From assembly GCA_035651655.1 (NCBI GenBank), contig DASRFG010000026.1, forward strand, positions 103,805-167,804: a DNA stretch of 64,000 bases. Reading direction: 5' to 3'. This document shows, piece after piece, positions 44,248-56,781 of this stretch (within the stretch, counting starts at the first letter, position 1; every line of letters begins with the position of its first letter). The stretch comes from Terriglobales bacterium (lineage in GTDB: Bacteria; Acidobacteriota; Terriglobia; Terriglobales; Acidobacteriaceae). The notes under the pieces are model-generated. The model was not told the DNA's origin, searched no databases, and saw only the letters and a list, made by a program, of their open reading frames with translations. The translations under genes and the position numbers were made by a program.

Positions 44248-44784
44248 ATGCGCGGCATATTCAAGATTGGCATTTCGCTATTCTTAGTTTTGGCGGGCTT
44301 GCACGCTCAGGAGGCGCTCCCTCAAGCCTCTCCGAACACCCAGTCTCCAGTGACTCTCCCAGAAAGTTCAGAACGCTCGAGCTCAAGTGGCCAACCACTC
44401 GCTTTTGACCAGGGATTATCAGTAATCGCGGCGGCCCTTGAATATGGCCATCATCATCGCAAGCATCTGGATTGCTCCCACCTGGTGCACGCCATTTACC
44501 AGGCTGCCGGTTTTGATTACGCATACTCCCCTTCTTCGGTGTTGTACGCAGGCTTTGACGCTTTCGAACCGGTTGCTTATCCGCAGCCCGGGGACATTGT
44601 CGCATGGAAAGGTCACGTCGGAATCATGGTCAATCCAGCGCAGCACGCCTTCTACAGTGCGTTGCGCACAGGAAAGGGAGTTGAACGTTATGACTCCCCC
44701 TACTGGAGAAAAAGAGGACATCCCCGTTTTTACCGGTATGTCTTACCTCCTCGCGATTACGCGACAGAAGCCCACGCGCACTGA
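44248..44784 (+). CDS. Secreted NlpC/P60 (C40) hydrolase, paralogue 1
   Basis: 178 residues. Signal peptide (IFKIGISLFLVLAGLHAQ), a low-complexity Ser/Pro linker, then a compact cysteine-hydrolase domain (about 75-170). LDCSHLVHAIYQAAGFDYAY carries the catalytic Cys, and GDIVAWKGHVGIMVN the His; YDSPYWRKRGHPRFYRYVLP ends the domain. C40 enzymes usually cut peptidoglycan cross-peptides. It closely resembles the gene at 55.6 kb. No Shine-Dalgarno is seen, and the ATG lies in a small hairpin. Confidence 0.88.
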   Translation: MRGIFKIGISLFLVLAGLHAQEALPQASPNTQSPVTLPESSERSSSSGQPLAFDQGLSVIAAALEYGHHHRKHLDCSHLVHAIYQAAGFDYAYSPSSVLYAGFDAFEPVAYPQPGDIVAWKGHVGIMVNPAQHAFYSALRTGKGVERYDSPYWRKRGHPRFYRYVLPPRDYATEAHAH

Positions 44785-44918
44785 GTTCGTTCGTGCGCTC
44801 AACCTGGCGTTTGTCTAATGCGGAAGCCTGGCTCTCCGTTATGCCAAGCCTATTGGGCGGCAAAGGTAGACGTCCCGGCCCCAGCTGGTTGAGAGCAACC
44901 GCCCGATTCACACTGCGA

Positions 44919-45902
44919 TCATTCCATCAGCTTCGCCAACTCCGATTTCAATAGTGCGACGATTGTCTGCTGAGGATTTTCGCCCACGATCACGCGTCGG
45001 ATTACGCCTTTTCCGTCAACCACCACGTAGGTCGGGAAACCGCGTACCCCGAATGAATCGCTCAAGCCATGCCCATTGTCCAAAATTTGCGGCCACTCCA
45101 TCTCCTTTTTCGCAATGAAGTCGCGCCACCTCTTTTCATCAGAGTCAGCGCTGATACTGATGACCTCCAGCCTCTCGCGCGGGTACTTCTTTAACAACTC
45201 CTTGATTTGGGACACCGACTCGCGGCAAGGCGGACACCAAGTTGCCCAAAAATCCAGCACCACTACCTTGCCCGCAAAGCCAGCGAGGGCAATCTTCTCC
45301 CCACTGGCGGTAGTAGCTTCAAATTCCGGAGCATAGTTTTGCCGGCCCCGATCGGGATTGGCAATAAGTTTTCGTGCCAGATCTGCCCCTGCTCCAGAAG
45401 GCTCCAATTCCAGGAACCTGGCCAATTCCTTTGTGCCTTCAGCGTCTTGTGAGTTCCTTAGAAGCGCCAACCCTAAATCCAAATGGGCCCGCGCGTAATT
45501 GCCATCCGCCTGCTCGGCACGGCGATATTCCTCCAGTGCCTGGTCCATCTTCTTCTTATTGTCGGCCGACTGCATAAGGGCGTCGCCCCACAATTTATGG
45601 GCCTGCGCCTTGTAGTTCGGTACCGAAGTGCAAGAAATGGCTTTGTTGCAGTTCTCTAACACGTTGTTGAACTCACGCATATGCAGGTAGGCCGCGGCCA
45701 TAGCGACATAACAGACATCGCATTTTTGGTCTTTCAGTTTATTGGCTGCTTTCAAATCGGAAATCGCCTGTTTGAAGTTCCCTGACTTAAGCTCCGCCAG
45801 CCCTTGATTGACTTTCTCTTCAAAGCCACTCTTTTCAGCAGCCATCAAGGGGGTCGTCACGAAGATAAGGGTTAACGCGGCAACTCTTGCTCGCATGCTC
45901 AC
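44919..45902 (-). CDS. TlpA-like thioredoxin-fold protein with TPR N-terminus
   Basis: 327 residues. Signal peptide (RVAALTLIFVTTPLMAAE), a TPR-type helical region (about 35-190: FEEKVNQGLAELKSGNFKQA, ARAHLDLGLALLRNSQ), then a TlpA/ResA thioredoxin domain (about 215-327) with WATWCPPC as the redox CxxC and RGFPTYVVVDG as the cis-Pro loop. It likely keeps periplasmic thiols reduced, for example in cytochrome maturation or for the cysteine hydrolases nearby. GTG at 45902 has GGGAGG 7 nt upstream; ATG at 45896 is next best. Confidence 0.9.
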   Translation of the reverse strand: MSMRARVAALTLIFVTTPLMAAEKSGFEEKVNQGLAELKSGNFKQAISDLKAANKLKDQKCDVCYVAMAAAYLHMREFNNVLENCNKAISCTSVPNYKAQAHKLWGDALMQSADNKKKMDQALEEYRRAEQADGNYARAHLDLGLALLRNSQDAEGTKELARFLELEPSGAGADLARKLIANPDRGRQNYAPEFEATTASGEKIALAGFAGKVVVLDFWATWCPPCRESVSQIKELLKKYPRERLEVISISADSDEKRWRDFIAKKEMEWPQILDNGHGLSDSFGVRGFPTYVVVDGKGVIRRVIVGENPQQTIVALLKSELAKLME

Positions 45903-46225
45903 GACTGGACCTCCCGGGGCGCTGTCTTTGTCTATCCCGCCTGCAGCAGCAGTGGCGAAACATACTGCCGACCACTCCATGCTGTCAATAGTGTTTGTTA
46001 TTCCGTTCTAGCTTGAGAACAGCGGAACCTCCCATTTACAAAACAATGGCATTTACGGCAACGCCGTTCCATAGGAGGCTAGTTTTAATGGGCAGAGTTG
46101 CCCTTTGTGCATCCGACTTCCAGTTCGTGGTGCGGCAAACAACGAGAACTCTGGAAAGAGGTGAGGAATCGGTTCAGGAATAGAAACGACTGGGAGATGC
46201 ACTTCACGGGGCTAGAACGCAGTCA

Positions 46226-47254
46226 CTATGCGCCGGCGGTTTTCGCCTGGGTTTGCAAGACGGGCACAGCAGCTCTGGTCGCGGCGAGGCGAACACAGTT
46301 GCGGCCTTCCGCTTTGGCTTTGTACAAGGCAGTATCAGCTGCGCGCAAAAGCGCGTCGGCTGTGATCATTCCTGATTCATTGTCATTCAGAGCGGACGCT
46401 CCTATGCTTACGGTCACACGAATGGGTCCGGCTGAAGTAAACACCGGCGTACCCGCGATGCGCGTCCGCAGCCGTTCGGCAAAGTTCGGCAGACCCTTGG
46501 CGTCCAACTCCGGCGATATAATTAAGAACTCCTCTCCCCCGTGGCGCCCAGCTGCGTCGTAGGCGCGTACCGCGCCTTGCAACCGCTTGGCCACATCACA
46601 CAGCACTACATCTCCAATCTCGTGGCCGTATGTGTCGTTAATTCCCTTGAAGTGATCTATGTCTGCCATCATCACACTGAGCGCATGCGGAACACGGCTG
46701 ATCCGCGACAGCTCTCGATTCAGAAAGTCCAGTATCCCCGCCCGGTTCCATATTCCCGTTAATGGATCGTGGGTAGCTTGAAAGCGCAGGTGGTCTTGGG
46801 CAGCGATCAGGTTTTCTTGCAGTTGCAAGATGCGACGTCCGGCGCGAAGCCGGGCTTGCAGCTCATTAGCGTCGAAGGGCTTGGTCAGGAAATCATCCGC
46901 GCCTGCCTGCAGACCCGCAACCAGGTCGTGTTTGTCGGTCTTGGCTGTCAACAGGAGCACGTAGGTGTAATGCGAGGCCCCACGACTCCGCAGTCGGCGG
47001 CACAGCTCAGGCCCATCCATCCCCGGCATCATCCAATCAAAAATTGCCAGCTTGGGCGCGCCGGGTGCTTCCAATATCTCCCATGCCTGGGTTCCAGTCG
47101 TGGTTATCAGCGGGTAATACCCCCAGCGTCCCAGCCACATTGTCAACATGGCGCGGAACATAGGATCGTCTTCCGCCACCAGAACGGAAACGGCTTTTTC
47201 GTCAGTCTTTTCAAACGGGGCAGCAGTTCCGCCATGAATGTCGGACACCGTCAT
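46226..47254 (-). CDS. Response regulator with GGDEF domain (diguanylate cyclase)
   Basis: 342 residues. Receiver domain (about 20-145: VLVAEDDPMFRAMLTMWLG, AIFDWMMPGMDGPELC with the phospho-accepting Asp) and GGDEF domain (about 175-330). HDPLTGIWNRAG opens it, RHGGEEFLIIS is the active site, and RAYD five residues before GGEEF is an intact inhibitory I-site, so the product c-di-GMP can feed back. The ATG overlaps the upstream regulator's stop by 4 bp. Terminal output of the kinase operon. Confidence 0.95.
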   Translation of the reverse strand: MTVSDIHGGTAAPFEKTDEKAVSVLVAEDDPMFRAMLTMWLGRWGYYPLITTTGTQAWEILEAPGAPKLAIFDWMMPGMDGPELCRRLRSRGASHYTYVLLLTAKTDKHDLVAGLQAGADDFLTKPFDANELQARLRAGRRILQLQENLIAAQDHLRFQATHDPLTGIWNRAGILDFLNRELSRISRVPHALSVMMADIDHFKGINDTYGHEIGDVVLCDVAKRLQGAVRAYDAAGRHGGEEFLIISPELDAKGLPNFAERLRTRIAGTPVFTSAGPIRVTVSIGASALNDNESGMITADALLRAADTALYKAKAEGRNCVRLAATRAAVPVLQTQAKTAGA

Positions 47255-47858
47255 TGCTTACTCCTCAGTTCCCTGATCTCAGGTAGCATGAATTTTTCGT
47301 AACAGTCAGGACAAATACCATGGCTGAAAATCGCGGCTGAGTGCTCGCCGAAGTAAGTTTCCAGCTGCTGCCAGTAGTCATTGTCATCGCGGATACGCTT
47401 GCAGTAGGAACAAATAGGTAGCAGCCCCTGAAGCTGATTGACTTTGGCGAGAGCAGTTTTCAGTTCTTGCACCTGACCAGAGAGGGCGGTTTGCAACTCC
47501 ACGATGCGCTGCCCAACCCGCACCCGTGCCAGCAACTCCTGTGCATGGAAAGGTTTTACGACAAAGTCGTTGGCCCCGGCGTTAAATCCGGTCACTACAT
47601 CATCCAGGTCGTTTCTGGCGGTGGCGATCAAGAGGTAAATATTCTCCAGTTCCGGAACAGAACGTATCTTCTTGCAAAGCTCCACCCCGGTGAATATGGG
47701 CATTTGCCAATCAAGGATTGCCAACCGCAGTAATGGATTTTCATTTAAGAAATCCCACGCTTCACCGCCGTCGTTCGCGAACACCAGCTCGTACTCGCGG
47801 CCTAGCAGTGCGCTAAACATTCGGCAATACACCGGATCATCATCTGCGATCAGCACCT

Positions 47859-47862
<4 letters not shown>
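47251..47862 (-). CDS. Response regulator with Cys-rich C-terminal motif
   Basis: 203 residues. Receiver domain (about 1-120: [31 protein letters not shown] with the phospho-Asp, [12 protein letters not shown]), a short coiled coil (about 122-150) and a C-terminal motif with [17 protein letters not shown] and [13 protein letters not shown]. The two CxxC pairs suggest zinc binding. This short motif recurs at the ends of bacterial sensor proteins and regulators but its function is not established. Overlaps its neighbours by 4 bp on each side, so stoichiometric expression with kinase and cyclase is likely. Confidence 0.9.
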
Positions 47863-50615
<2,753 letters not shown>

Positions 50616-50616
50616 G

Positions 50617-51162
50617 TTACTTACCTGTGCCTTCTGCCACAATGGCCCGGGCAAGCGCCTGCAATTTCGCACTTATTTTCAAGTGTTCTCTTTCCGCGGA
50701 AATAGGATTGATCTCGAAGCGCACCCGCTCCTCGTCCAAAACAAAACTGATCATGCCACCGACCTTTAAGAATTCGCGGTCTTCACCCACGGTCAGGACG
50801 GGCGCGCCTCGAAGTTCAGTCAGCAGCTCCTTCACCACTCCGCGGCCACTGATGCTGACGAACAGCACCTGACAATGCCGGGACTCTTCGGCGCTGTGAG
50901 GACGCCAGACCGCCAGCTGTCGTCCACCCACCGTACGGCCCTGGATTGTGGTTTCCAATTCACCACCAAATGGGTCTTTTCCGACTACGCAGAACCGCAA
51001 CGGGCCATCGTCCGAGAAGGTGTTAGGCGGCCACTCCACGAATTTTGCGAAGTTGTACAGAAATGCCGCCTTCACCTCGTATTCACTGGCCCCAGGCGAC
51101 TGGCCTGTGGCGACCTGCGCCGCTATAAACCAGATCAACGCCATTAGAAAAACGTTCCGCAT
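50617..51162 (-). CDS. YfiR-family (DUF4154) periplasmic protein
   Basis: 181 residues with a signal peptide ([18 protein letters not shown]). [18 protein letters not shown] near the N-terminus of the mature protein, [13 protein letters not shown] and [22 protein letters not shown] are the typical blocks. YfiR in Pseudomonas holds a membrane diguanylate cyclase in check from the periplasm; here the partner is probably the sensor part of the kinase directly downstream. It follows the TonB receptor after 18 bp. Confidence 0.92.
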   Translation of the reverse strand: MRNVFLMALIWFIAAQVATGQSPGASEYEVKAAFLYNFAKFVEWPPNTFSDDGPLRFCVVGKDPFGGELETTIQGRTVGGRQLAVWRPHSAEESRHCQVLFVSISGRGVVKELLTELRGAPVLTVGEDREFLKVGGMISFVLDEERVRFEINPISAEREHLKISAKLQALARAIVAEGTGK

Positions 51163-51180
51163 TCTGAAATCTGCCGTCCT

Positions 51181-53280
51181 TCAGAAATGCACTGTCATCT
51201 TCAGCCGAAAGTTTCGGCCGTCCTGCACGAATGGTGGCTCCAGAAGCTGTCCAGCGGGGAAGGCGTATCTTTTGTCCAAAAGGTTGTAGATGGAAGCTGA
51301 GAGAGCGACGTGCTTCTGCACCTGTGGACTAAATAGCGTCAGATTAACGATGGGGAATCCACCCACCACACCGGCGCCTTCTGTGACCCGCAAACTCTCG
51401 TATTGCGCATCCACACTTCCGAACAGGTGTGGGGTCCCTAGCGGTGCGCTGAAGTTCAGCTTCCCCAGATGCTTCGGTGAATTGGCGAGGCCCCGGCTAG
51501 TACCACCGTTCTCTGCTTGCGTGAAGTTGTAGCTAACGCTGCCCTGCATGCCGGCGAAGCGTGCGTTTAGCTCGAATTCCGTGCCTGTGGCCCGTGCTTT
51601 TTGTGAATTTTGGAAGACCAGCAGGCCATTGGCGGGATCAAGCTCCTGCGTGATCAGATGATCAATTTTATTGTGGAAGACGGACCCGGAAATCCGATAG
51701 TGCTGCCCCAGCATTTGTTCCACAACAGCTTCGCTGCTTTGGATGGTCTCCGGATGGAGCCGCAGATTTCCTTCTGACAAACCTGCCCCCGCGTAGTACT
51801 GCTCATAAGCGTTGGGCGGACGAAACGCATCACCGAAAAGTAGTTTGACCGTTGTCTTCTCCAACGGACGATAGATCAGCCCCAGGCGGGGATTCGTGGT
51901 CCCTCCGAAGCTGTAGTAGCGGTCGAAGCGTAATCCGGCATTCACGGTAAACTTCGACGTAATTGCGAATTCATCCTGCCCGTAAAACGCCCAGTTAAAA
52001 GACGTGTGATGGCTGTTGATGAAAAGAAGGTAGGGATTAACGTCGTAGTTTACCTGGTCTTGCTGCAGGTTATAGCGAAGGTCCGTGCCAAACGTGAGCT
52101 TCTGCTTTTGGAAACTACGATCCAGCTTAAGCTCGCCTCCCGTCCACGTCCCATGCCCCAAGTCTTTGTTCAGCACCTCCGCTGGCCCGGAAACGTCGGC
52201 GGTTGCATAGACGTAAAGTGCATCGTAGCGATGCTGATCAAAAAACGTGCGTAGCGTCATCCGCCATTTATCCGCCATGGGATGTTCATAGCTGACATCT
52301 ACATATTGCTGTCGGTCAATGTTCCGGGTTCGCGAATCATTGAAAACAGTATCGAAGCTCCCACATGAGTTCGCCCGGCCACACAAGTGCACTGCAGCAT
52401 CTGGAATGCCTTTTTCACGGTAGCTGCTGACTACCTGCAGTGTGAATCCATGAAAACTGACCGTGCCCAGTAAGTCCCGGTACGAAGTATCGTCGGCATG
52501 CATGGCCACCCCATTGTTTGTGGCCGGACTGTTGAACTCCTCGAAAAACAGATTCTGTCCCGCGCTTTCGGAGAATGTGCCCGAAAAAACAAAATTAACT
52601 TTCCGAAACTCTCCGCCATACGTGCTCCGCCCCTTGTATGTGCCGAAACTGCCCGGCTCAAATGAGAGCTCCAGACCATGAATGTCTTTCGATTTCCGAG
52701 TGATGACGTTGACCACTGCAAAAAAAGCATTTGCTCCATACAGCGATGAACTCGGACCGCGGATTACCTCCACCCGCTCGATCATGTCCACATCCACGGC
52801 AAACTCGCTGCCGATCATGGCCTGGTCATAAATGTTGTTGTTGATCCGGTGGCCATCGATCAGGAGCAACACCCGATTGTTAAAGTCCCCCAGCCGCAAA
52901 ACACCCCGTACGCCTAGATAGCTGTAATTGCGGTCATAACTTATGTAAAAACCGCGGACGCTGCGTAGGATTTCAGCCAAAGTGCGATATCCATATTTCT
53001 GGATGTCGTCATGTGTGATGACGCTGACTGAGGAAGGCGCCTCGCTCGTACTCTGCAAATGTTTGGAGGCGCTATACACCCGGATGTTCATCAGTTCTTC
53101 CAGACTGGATTCTTTTATCTCCTTCTTGTCATCGGCAATTGCCGGAGCACAGAACGCGATCACTAGCAGGGCTAGCGCGGGAAAAAGCCGCCGCCCTCCT
53201 ATTTGGCGGAGCACGCAAACCGGGGCTCCGGCTTTAACGGGGTCTTCGCCGCGAACCATCCGCTCTATAGGCGATTGCAT
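51181..53280 (-). CDS. TonB-dependent outer-membrane receptor
   Basis: 699 residues. A signal segment (LFPALALLVIAFCAPAIAD) is preceded by about 30 residues. Plug domain (about 70-195: ASKHLQSTSEAPSSVSVITH, GYRTLAEILRSVRGFYISYD, VLLLIDGHRINNN, ERVEVIRGPSSSLYGANAFF), then a 22-strand-type barrel ending in FRLKMTVHF. FRPPNAYEQYYAG is the typical late barrel block. Ligand unknown (siderophore, vitamin or sugar). First gene of the YfiR-kinase-regulator operon, suggesting that the substrate or its uptake state is the signal. Confidence 0.93.
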   Translation of the reverse strand: MQSPIERMVRGEDPVKAGAPVCVLRQIGGRRLFPALALLVIAFCAPAIADDKKEIKESSLEELMNIRVYSASKHLQSTSEAPSSVSVITHDDIQKYGYRTLAEILRSVRGFYISYDRNYSYLGVRGVLRLGDFNNRVLLLIDGHRINNNIYDQAMIGSEFAVDVDMIERVEVIRGPSSSLYGANAFFAVVNVITRKSKDIHGLELSFEPGSFGTYKGRSTYGGEFRKVNFVFSGTFSESAGQNLFFEEFNSPATNNGVAMHADDTSYRDLLGTVSFHGFTLQVVSSYREKGIPDAAVHLCGRANSCGSFDTVFNDSRTRNIDRQQYVDVSYEHPMADKWRMTLRTFFDQHRYDALYVYATADVSGPAEVLNKDLGHGTWTGGELKLDRSFQKQKLTFGTDLRYNLQQDQVNYDVNPYLLFINSHHTSFNWAFYGQDEFAITSKFTVNAGLRFDRYYSFGGTTNPRLGLIYRPLEKTTVKLLFGDAFRPPNAYEQYYAGAGLSEGNLRLHPETIQSSEAVVEQMLGQHYRISGSVFHNKIDHLITQELDPANGLLVFQNSQKARATGTEFELNARFAGMQGSVSYNFTQAENGGTSRGLANSPKHLGKLNFSAPLGTPHLFGSVDAQYESLRVTEGAGVVGGFPIVNLTLFSPQVQKHVALSASIYNLLDKRYAFPAGQLLEPPFVQDGRNFRLKMTVHF

Positions 53281-53537
53281 GCTGCCTCCTCGGGTGCTGG
53301 AGCATTGCCCCTTCTCCCGTCGTTTGTTGTCACCGTGGCAGGCACCAGAGCTGCTGACACCTTCGCCCGATTAAGGGCACAAGATTCCAAGTTTTTATTG
53401 TGGTGGAGGAAAGGGGCTGCTTCTCAGCTGCTTTACAGGTGGAGACTTCCGTTCTATCCCATTCCGGGCGGAGTGCTAGATCGGATACGGCTCGCCAGCG
53501 GCGTGGCGCCACGGCCATCTTCTCGGGCTATTATGAA

Positions 53538-53566
53538 CAAAAAAAGGCGCAGCGTTAGCTGCGCCC
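53538..53566 (-). terminator. Rho-independent terminator downstream of the subtilase
   Basis: GGCGCAGC/GCTGCGCC (53546-53553 and 53558-53565, loop of 4) is followed on the minus strand by seven T (53539-53545). It lies about 45 bp past the subtilase stop. The rest of the 330-bp spacer (53281-53610) shows no other gene or structure. Confidence 0.9.
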
Positions 53567-53610
53567 AAGAGCGAGGAAAAACCGATTCTACAGGCAGAAC
53601 ACTGAGTTGC

Positions 53611-55362
53611 TCAGTTCTCGCCCACACCTGTGGTGCTCGTACCCCAGACCGCGCTGGTACCCCAGACCGCGCTGGTACCCCAGACCGCGCTCGTTCCCCA
53701 GACCGCGCTGGTACCCCACACGGCGCTAAGTCCCGAGTCCGTGTTCGTCCCCCAGACCGCTGAGGCGCCGGAAATGGCGTTCGTGCCCCAAACCGCCGAA
53801 TCGGAATTTACGAACTCCGATGTGCCCCAGACTGCGCTGGTGCCCCACACGGCGCTGGTCCCCCACACCGCTGAATCATCTTTCACCAGATATACGTTGC
53901 CCGAGCTGGAGTCATAGCTCGCGGTCGGAGACATGGCCGTTCCGGTGGCTACATCATTGTTAGAAAGCGCGGCCGCGAGATCCACATATCCCGCCCCCAC
54001 CGTGAAGATGTCGTAGTAGGACGTATAGGTCACGCCATTGATGGGATCGGTGACGCTGCTCGATTGTGGAAAGCGCTTATAGGCCGTCTTCATCAGGCGG
54101 GCCTTGACCTGGTCTGGTGTTAGATAAGGACGCGCCTGTAGCAAGTCCGCCACTGCTCCGCTCACTACGCCGGCGGCCATGCTGGTGCCATTCAGGGTGA
54201 AGTAAGTATTCGAAGGTGCCGAGCTGCCGTTGCGAACGTAGTAGCTCAGCGGAACCCAGTTGACCGGATACTCAGAACTCAATGTACCGGGGATACCAAG
54301 AGACACCAGCAGATTGCCCGGCGCAACCACATCAGGTTTAACGATGTGATCAATCGCCGTGGGCCCTTTGGAGCTGTAGCTGGCAATAAGATCGTCGGTG
54401 CGCTGCGGCGTCCCCATGGGCTTCATCGCGCCCACGGTGATTACGTACGGGTCATTCCCCGGAGAAGAAATTGTGCCGTAGCCGTTGTTGCCGGCAGAGT
54501 TGTCACGTCCCTGATTGCCCGCCGCCACCACCACCACAATTCCTGATTTCCAAGCCGCCTCTACGGCGCGGCAAAGCGGATCCAGGCGGTAGCTCTCAAT
54601 GATAGGGCGGCCCAGGGACAGGTTGAGCACGCGGATGTTGTACTGCGACTTGAGCGCGATGGCTTGGCCGATGGCAGCAATTACCTGACTATCAGTGCCG
54701 TTGCCATTCGCATCCAGCACGCGGAAATTGATCAGCTTGGAATTGGGTGCGATACCCTTAAATGTCCGGTAGTAACTCGAGCCGGTCGAACTGGTGCCAT
54801 TCCCGCTGATCAGTCCGGCAATATGGGTTCCGTGACCATACTGGTCAGCGCTGGTTGTGCTTGTCGGAACGAAGTTCTGGTTGTAGACGACGTCAGAGGT
54901 GCTAAAAAGAAGTCCCGTGCTCCGCAAGTCGGGAACATTGCTGATCCCGCTATCCACCACCGCAACCCCAACTCCAGTCCCCGTGTAACCCGCGCTCCAC
55001 GCGTACGGCGCATTGATCGCCGGGGCTGCATTGCTCAGCAAGGTGACGAGAGGACGGTCCGGACTGATATACACCACGTCGGGCTGGTTCGAGAGTGAAA
55101 CGATACTGCCGCCCGTCAGGTCGGCAACTACACCGTTTACCAAAGGAAGCACCTGGAGCAGGTTCCCAACCAGGTTCAGCACTCCGCCGACCAGTCCTCC
55201 GAGCAGCCCCCCTGAGCTCACCGTGACCGGCTGGTTGTACTGGACGATCACCCGCGTTTTGGCATCCGGCGGAAGACCTCTCAGTTCCGGTGCCAGCTTG
55301 GAGTCATCGGCAACTGCAAGCGCCGACAACAGTATCAGGAAAACGGCTATTAGCTTTTTCAT
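53611..55362 (-). CDS. Secreted S8 subtilisin-like protease with C-terminal SAVWGTS repeats
   Basis: 583 residues. Signal peptide (LIAVFLILLSALAVAD), propeptide-like region (about 20-110), then an S8 domain (about 120-455) with the catalytic residues in VAVVDSGI (Asp), YGHGTHIAGLISG (His) and NGTSMAAGVVSG (Ser); VVAAGNQG is the oxyanion Asn loop. The last about 85 residues repeat SAVWGT with small variations, interrupted by a short Asn/Ser-rich break. This tail recurs in acidobacterial subtilases (recalled, not searched) and probably anchors or sticks the enzyme outside the cell. ATG at 55362 is chosen by the signal peptide; the frame is open to 55446. Confidence 0.92.
   Translation of the reverse strand: MKKLIAVFLILLSALAVADDSKLAPELRGLPPDAKTRVIVQYNQPVTVSSGGLLGGLVGGVLNLVGNLLQVLPLVNGVVADLTGGSIVSLSNQPDVVYISPDRPLVTLLSNAAPAINAPYAWSAGYTGTGVGVAVVDSGISNVPDLRSTGLLFSTSDVVYNQNFVPTSTTSADQYGHGTHIAGLISGNGTSSTGSSYYRTFKGIAPNSKLINFRVLDANGNGTDSQVIAAIGQAIALKSQYNIRVLNLSLGRPIIESYRLDPLCRAVEAAWKSGIVVVVAAGNQGRDNSAGNNGYGTISSPGNDPYVITVGAMKPMGTPQRTDDLIASYSSKGPTAIDHIVKPDVVAPGNLLVSLGIPGTLSSEYPVNWVPLSYYVRNGSSAPSNTYFTLNGTSMAAGVVSGAVADLLQARPYLTPDQVKARLMKTAYKRFPQSSSVTDPINGVTYTSYYDIFTVGAGYVDLAAALSNNDVATGTAMSPTASYDSSSGNVYLVKDDSAVWGTSAVWGTSAVWGTSEFVNSDSAVWGTNAISGASAVWGTNTDSGLSAVWGTSAVWGTSAVWGTSAVWGTSAVWGTSTTGVGEN
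53639..53728. repeat. 18-bp minisatellite in the subtilase tail
   Basis: Five near-identical 18-bp units (GTACCCCAGACCGCGCTG type) encode the SAVWGT repeats on the minus strand; a second, more diverged group occurs at 53822-53875. Units 1 and 2 are identical, suggesting recent slippage. Confidence 0.85.
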
Positions 55363-55628
55363 ATAGGACGGGTAGCGCAGGTCATGGTGCAATCCAGCTT
55401 CCGGAAGGTAAATGGCTGAGAATAATGCCGCTAAGTTCCTGAGCACGGGACAGAATGTCGCCTTGGCTGGCCCCCGGGACAGAATGGCCTACGACCGGTT
55501 CAGGTACTCCGAGCTTTTGGGAAACGAAGCAGCTTGTGCAAGCTCTGTTTCGAGCGCCAGTAGTGAACCATTGCTATAAACAACCGACACTGCCGTAACC
55601 AGGCATGGAGACCGGGCTAGGCATCAAA

Positions 55629-56135
55629 ATGTCAGCAGTGTCCCGCAGCCTCAAACTCGCTCTTTTTGCGATGGCGCTCCTCGTGCCTCCTGCGTATGGG
55701 CAGTCACGAGGATGGTCGGCAGATGAAAGACAAGGTAGGCATTCGGCGCGGACGTTGACCACCGATGAAGGTCTGGCGGTAATCGGGGCCGCGCTCGACT
55801 TCTCGCATGAGCGCCAATCGAAACCCGATTGTTCGCATTTGGTCCACCAGGTTTACAGCGATGCCGGCTTCCCTTATGCCTATGCTAGTTCCCGCGATCT
55901 TTACCGGGGAATAGATGGATTTGAGCGCGTAACTAGTCCGCAGCCGGGAGATCTCATAGCTTGGCGCAGCCACTCGGGAATCGTAGTGAACCCATCGCAG
56001 CACTCGTTCTACAGTTCTTTGAATTCCGGCTTGGGCGTAGATTACTACGATGCCGAGTATTGGCGGAAAAAAGGCGCCCCGCGGTTCTATCGTTTTCTCA
56101 CGACTCCGGGAAGATTAAATACAGCCCGCCGCTAA
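55629..56135 (+). CDS. Secreted NlpC/P60 (C40) hydrolase, paralogue 2
   Basis: 168 residues. Signal peptide (LALFAMALLVPPAYGQ), short linker, then the C40 domain. PDCSHLVHQVYSDAGFPYAY bears the catalytic Cys and GDLIAWRSHSGIVVNPSQH the His; YDAEYWRKKGAPRFYRFL closes it. It is alignable with the gene at 44.2 kb across the whole mature domain, including PQPGD-[IL]-[VI]-AW and the YWRK-PRFYR tail. An in-frame ATG at 55605 is possible, but 55629 gives the better signal peptide. Divergent from the subtilase. Confidence 0.88.
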   Translation: MSAVSRSLKLALFAMALLVPPAYGQSRGWSADERQGRHSARTLTTDEGLAVIGAALDFSHERQSKPDCSHLVHQVYSDAGFPYAYASSRDLYRGIDGFERVTSPQPGDLIAWRSHSGIVVNPSQHSFYSSLNSGLGVDYYDAEYWRKKGAPRFYRFLTTPGRLNTARR

Positions 56136-56781
56136 TCTCCCGCTAGCACGTCTACGGCGGACACTCTCCGCCACATTTTGTCCGCAAGATCTCTACACGA
56201 TCCACAATTCGTACTACGCGACATTCCTGCGTTCCCGGGTGGAAGTTTCTGCGGTCACCTGCGGCATATGACGTGTTCGGTGTTTGAGCGGATTACCCGC
56301 AATCACAGGAAAATTCCACCCCGGCAGGCGCCCCGTTCTCTCCAAACAGTCAGCCAGCCTGCGCAGTTCTTTGGCTACGGTCTTGGTGCCGAGTTCTATG
56401 AGGGCGAGTTTTACGGTAACCACTATTCCATCCAGGGGGTCTTTCGCATTGAGTTGTCGCAAAAGCCAATTTCTTACGGACCGTGCCACCTGCCAACCTC
56501 CGTTTGGAATTCCGATTACATCGGGGCAGCCTCCAGCCACCGGGATAAAAAGCTAACCAGAATAACCACTTTGCGCAAGCGAAAAGCAGAATAGAAGAAG
56601 CCAGGGACGCCTGTTCCACCCGTTTGTGCAGGAAAACTTTTTTGGCGCGCCGGTACTCACAAGCAGCATTGTAGGCATCAAAATAGATGCAGAAAATTGG
56701 CCCGCAATTTGTCAGCCACCTGGTAGGTTGCAGTTTTGCTTTGAGAGTCGCAGATAAGAACGTGCCGTAAAGAACACGATC
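56136..56781. other. 646-bp spacer, no convincing gene
   Basis: A hairpin GGCGGA/TCCGCC (56156-56161 and 56167-56172) followed by ATTTTG is a weak terminator candidate for the C40 gene. A 108-codon minus-strand frame (56214-56540) and overlapping frames on the other strand lack a recognisable domain or ribosome-binding site. It may be a decayed gene; nothing else is seen. Confidence 0.4.

Noticed and set aside
53639..53875. CRISPR-like array
   Set aside because: The 18-bp units are adjacent, without spacers, and encode a repeated peptide in frame.
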